From positions 23,438,575 through 23,502,574 of the forward strand of contig OX438748.1 in assembly GCA_949316235.1 (NCBI GenBank): DNA of 64,000 nucleotides, written 5' to 3'. This DNA comes from Oegoconia quadripuncta (lineage: Eukaryota; Arthropoda; Insecta; Lepidoptera; Autostichidae). The translations under genes and the position numbers were made by a program. The stretch's first letter is position 1, and each line of letters opens with the position of its first letter. The notes beneath the pieces are model-generated. The model searched no databases, was not told the DNA's origin, and worked only from the letters and a program-made list of their open reading frames with translations. This document shows, piece by piece, positions 63,847 to 64,000 of this stretch.

Positions 63847-64000
63847 TAGAGTGCACGTGAGATACGTGTTCCTTCACCAATTTGCGCTGCAACCAAATCC
63901 TATCCAATTGGACAAACGTATTGACGATTCGGTATGTATTCTTATTCACTCTCCAGGTCACAAATTTTTACAGGTTATTTATGTCGCAACTTAGTTTTCT

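Noticed and set aside
1..64000. Bacterial-type features such as operons, CRISPR arrays or prophage
   Set aside because: Spliced genes, SINEs and LINEs show a eukaryotic nuclear genome. The only short regular arrays are microsatellites and the 130-bp satellite.

Overview
This is eukaryotic DNA, AT-rich, and almost certainly from a moth or butterfly. The reasons are spliced coding exons with GT-AG introns, many tRNA-derived SINEs, a LINE of a lepidopteran type, Helitron-like TC...CTAG elements, piggyBac-type TTAA elements, and an ecdysteroid-kinase-like gene. No species name can be given from sequence alone.

Host genes, both on the + strand: (1) an EcKinase/CHK-kinase-like gene, apparently complete in two coding exons (11889-12680 and 17448-17861, 401 codons). 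(2) The last two exons of a Dpr-family (zig-8-like) immunoglobulin cell-surface gene (22803-22981 and 35038-35144), split by a 12 kb intron and ending in a hydrophobic tail with a canonical poly(A) signal. I found no earlier Dpr exon in the window, so the kinase gene probably lies inside a larger Dpr intron. Downstream of 35.2 kb I can support no host gene.

Everything else is intron or intergenic DNA built from mobile elements. Local names used below: SINE-A (tRNA head, A-tail, about 330 bp, 26 copies or pieces), SINE-B and SINE-C (tRNA heads, ATTT/ATT-type tails), LINE-J (one apparently intact 1027-codon copy at 4010-7093 plus six 3' pieces), LINE-H, LINE-K, LINE-Q and LINE-D (3'-end fragments), an RTE-like fragment, repeats E, G, M, O and W (unclassified dispersed repeats), Helitron-F, MITE-1 and MITE-2, foldback-R and several single-copy foldbacks, retroposon-V (two copies, each with target-site duplications), and an intron-bearing, internally deleted piggyBac at 57155-58985.

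Layout: 0-3.8 kb satellite edge, SINEs and a split foldback; 3.8-7.2 kb intact LINE; 7.2-11.2 kb LINE and SINE debris; 11.2-17.9 kb kinase gene, whose intron carries a (TG)n tract; 17.9-22.8 kb foldbacks and SINEs; 22.8-35.2 kb Dpr 3' end with a TE-filled intron; 35.2-57 kb gene-poor, with nested MITEs, foldbacks and retroposon-V; 57.1-59.1 kb piggyBac inside a hairpin MITE; 59.1-64 kb SINE and LINE debris.

The most informative structures are the piggyBac that splits a hairpin MITE, where removing it restores the dyad; retroposon-V; two tandem TTAA-bounded MITEs; the kinase's Tyr-Gly-Asp in place of His-Gly-Asp; and a repeat ending a few tens of bases before the last Dpr exon.
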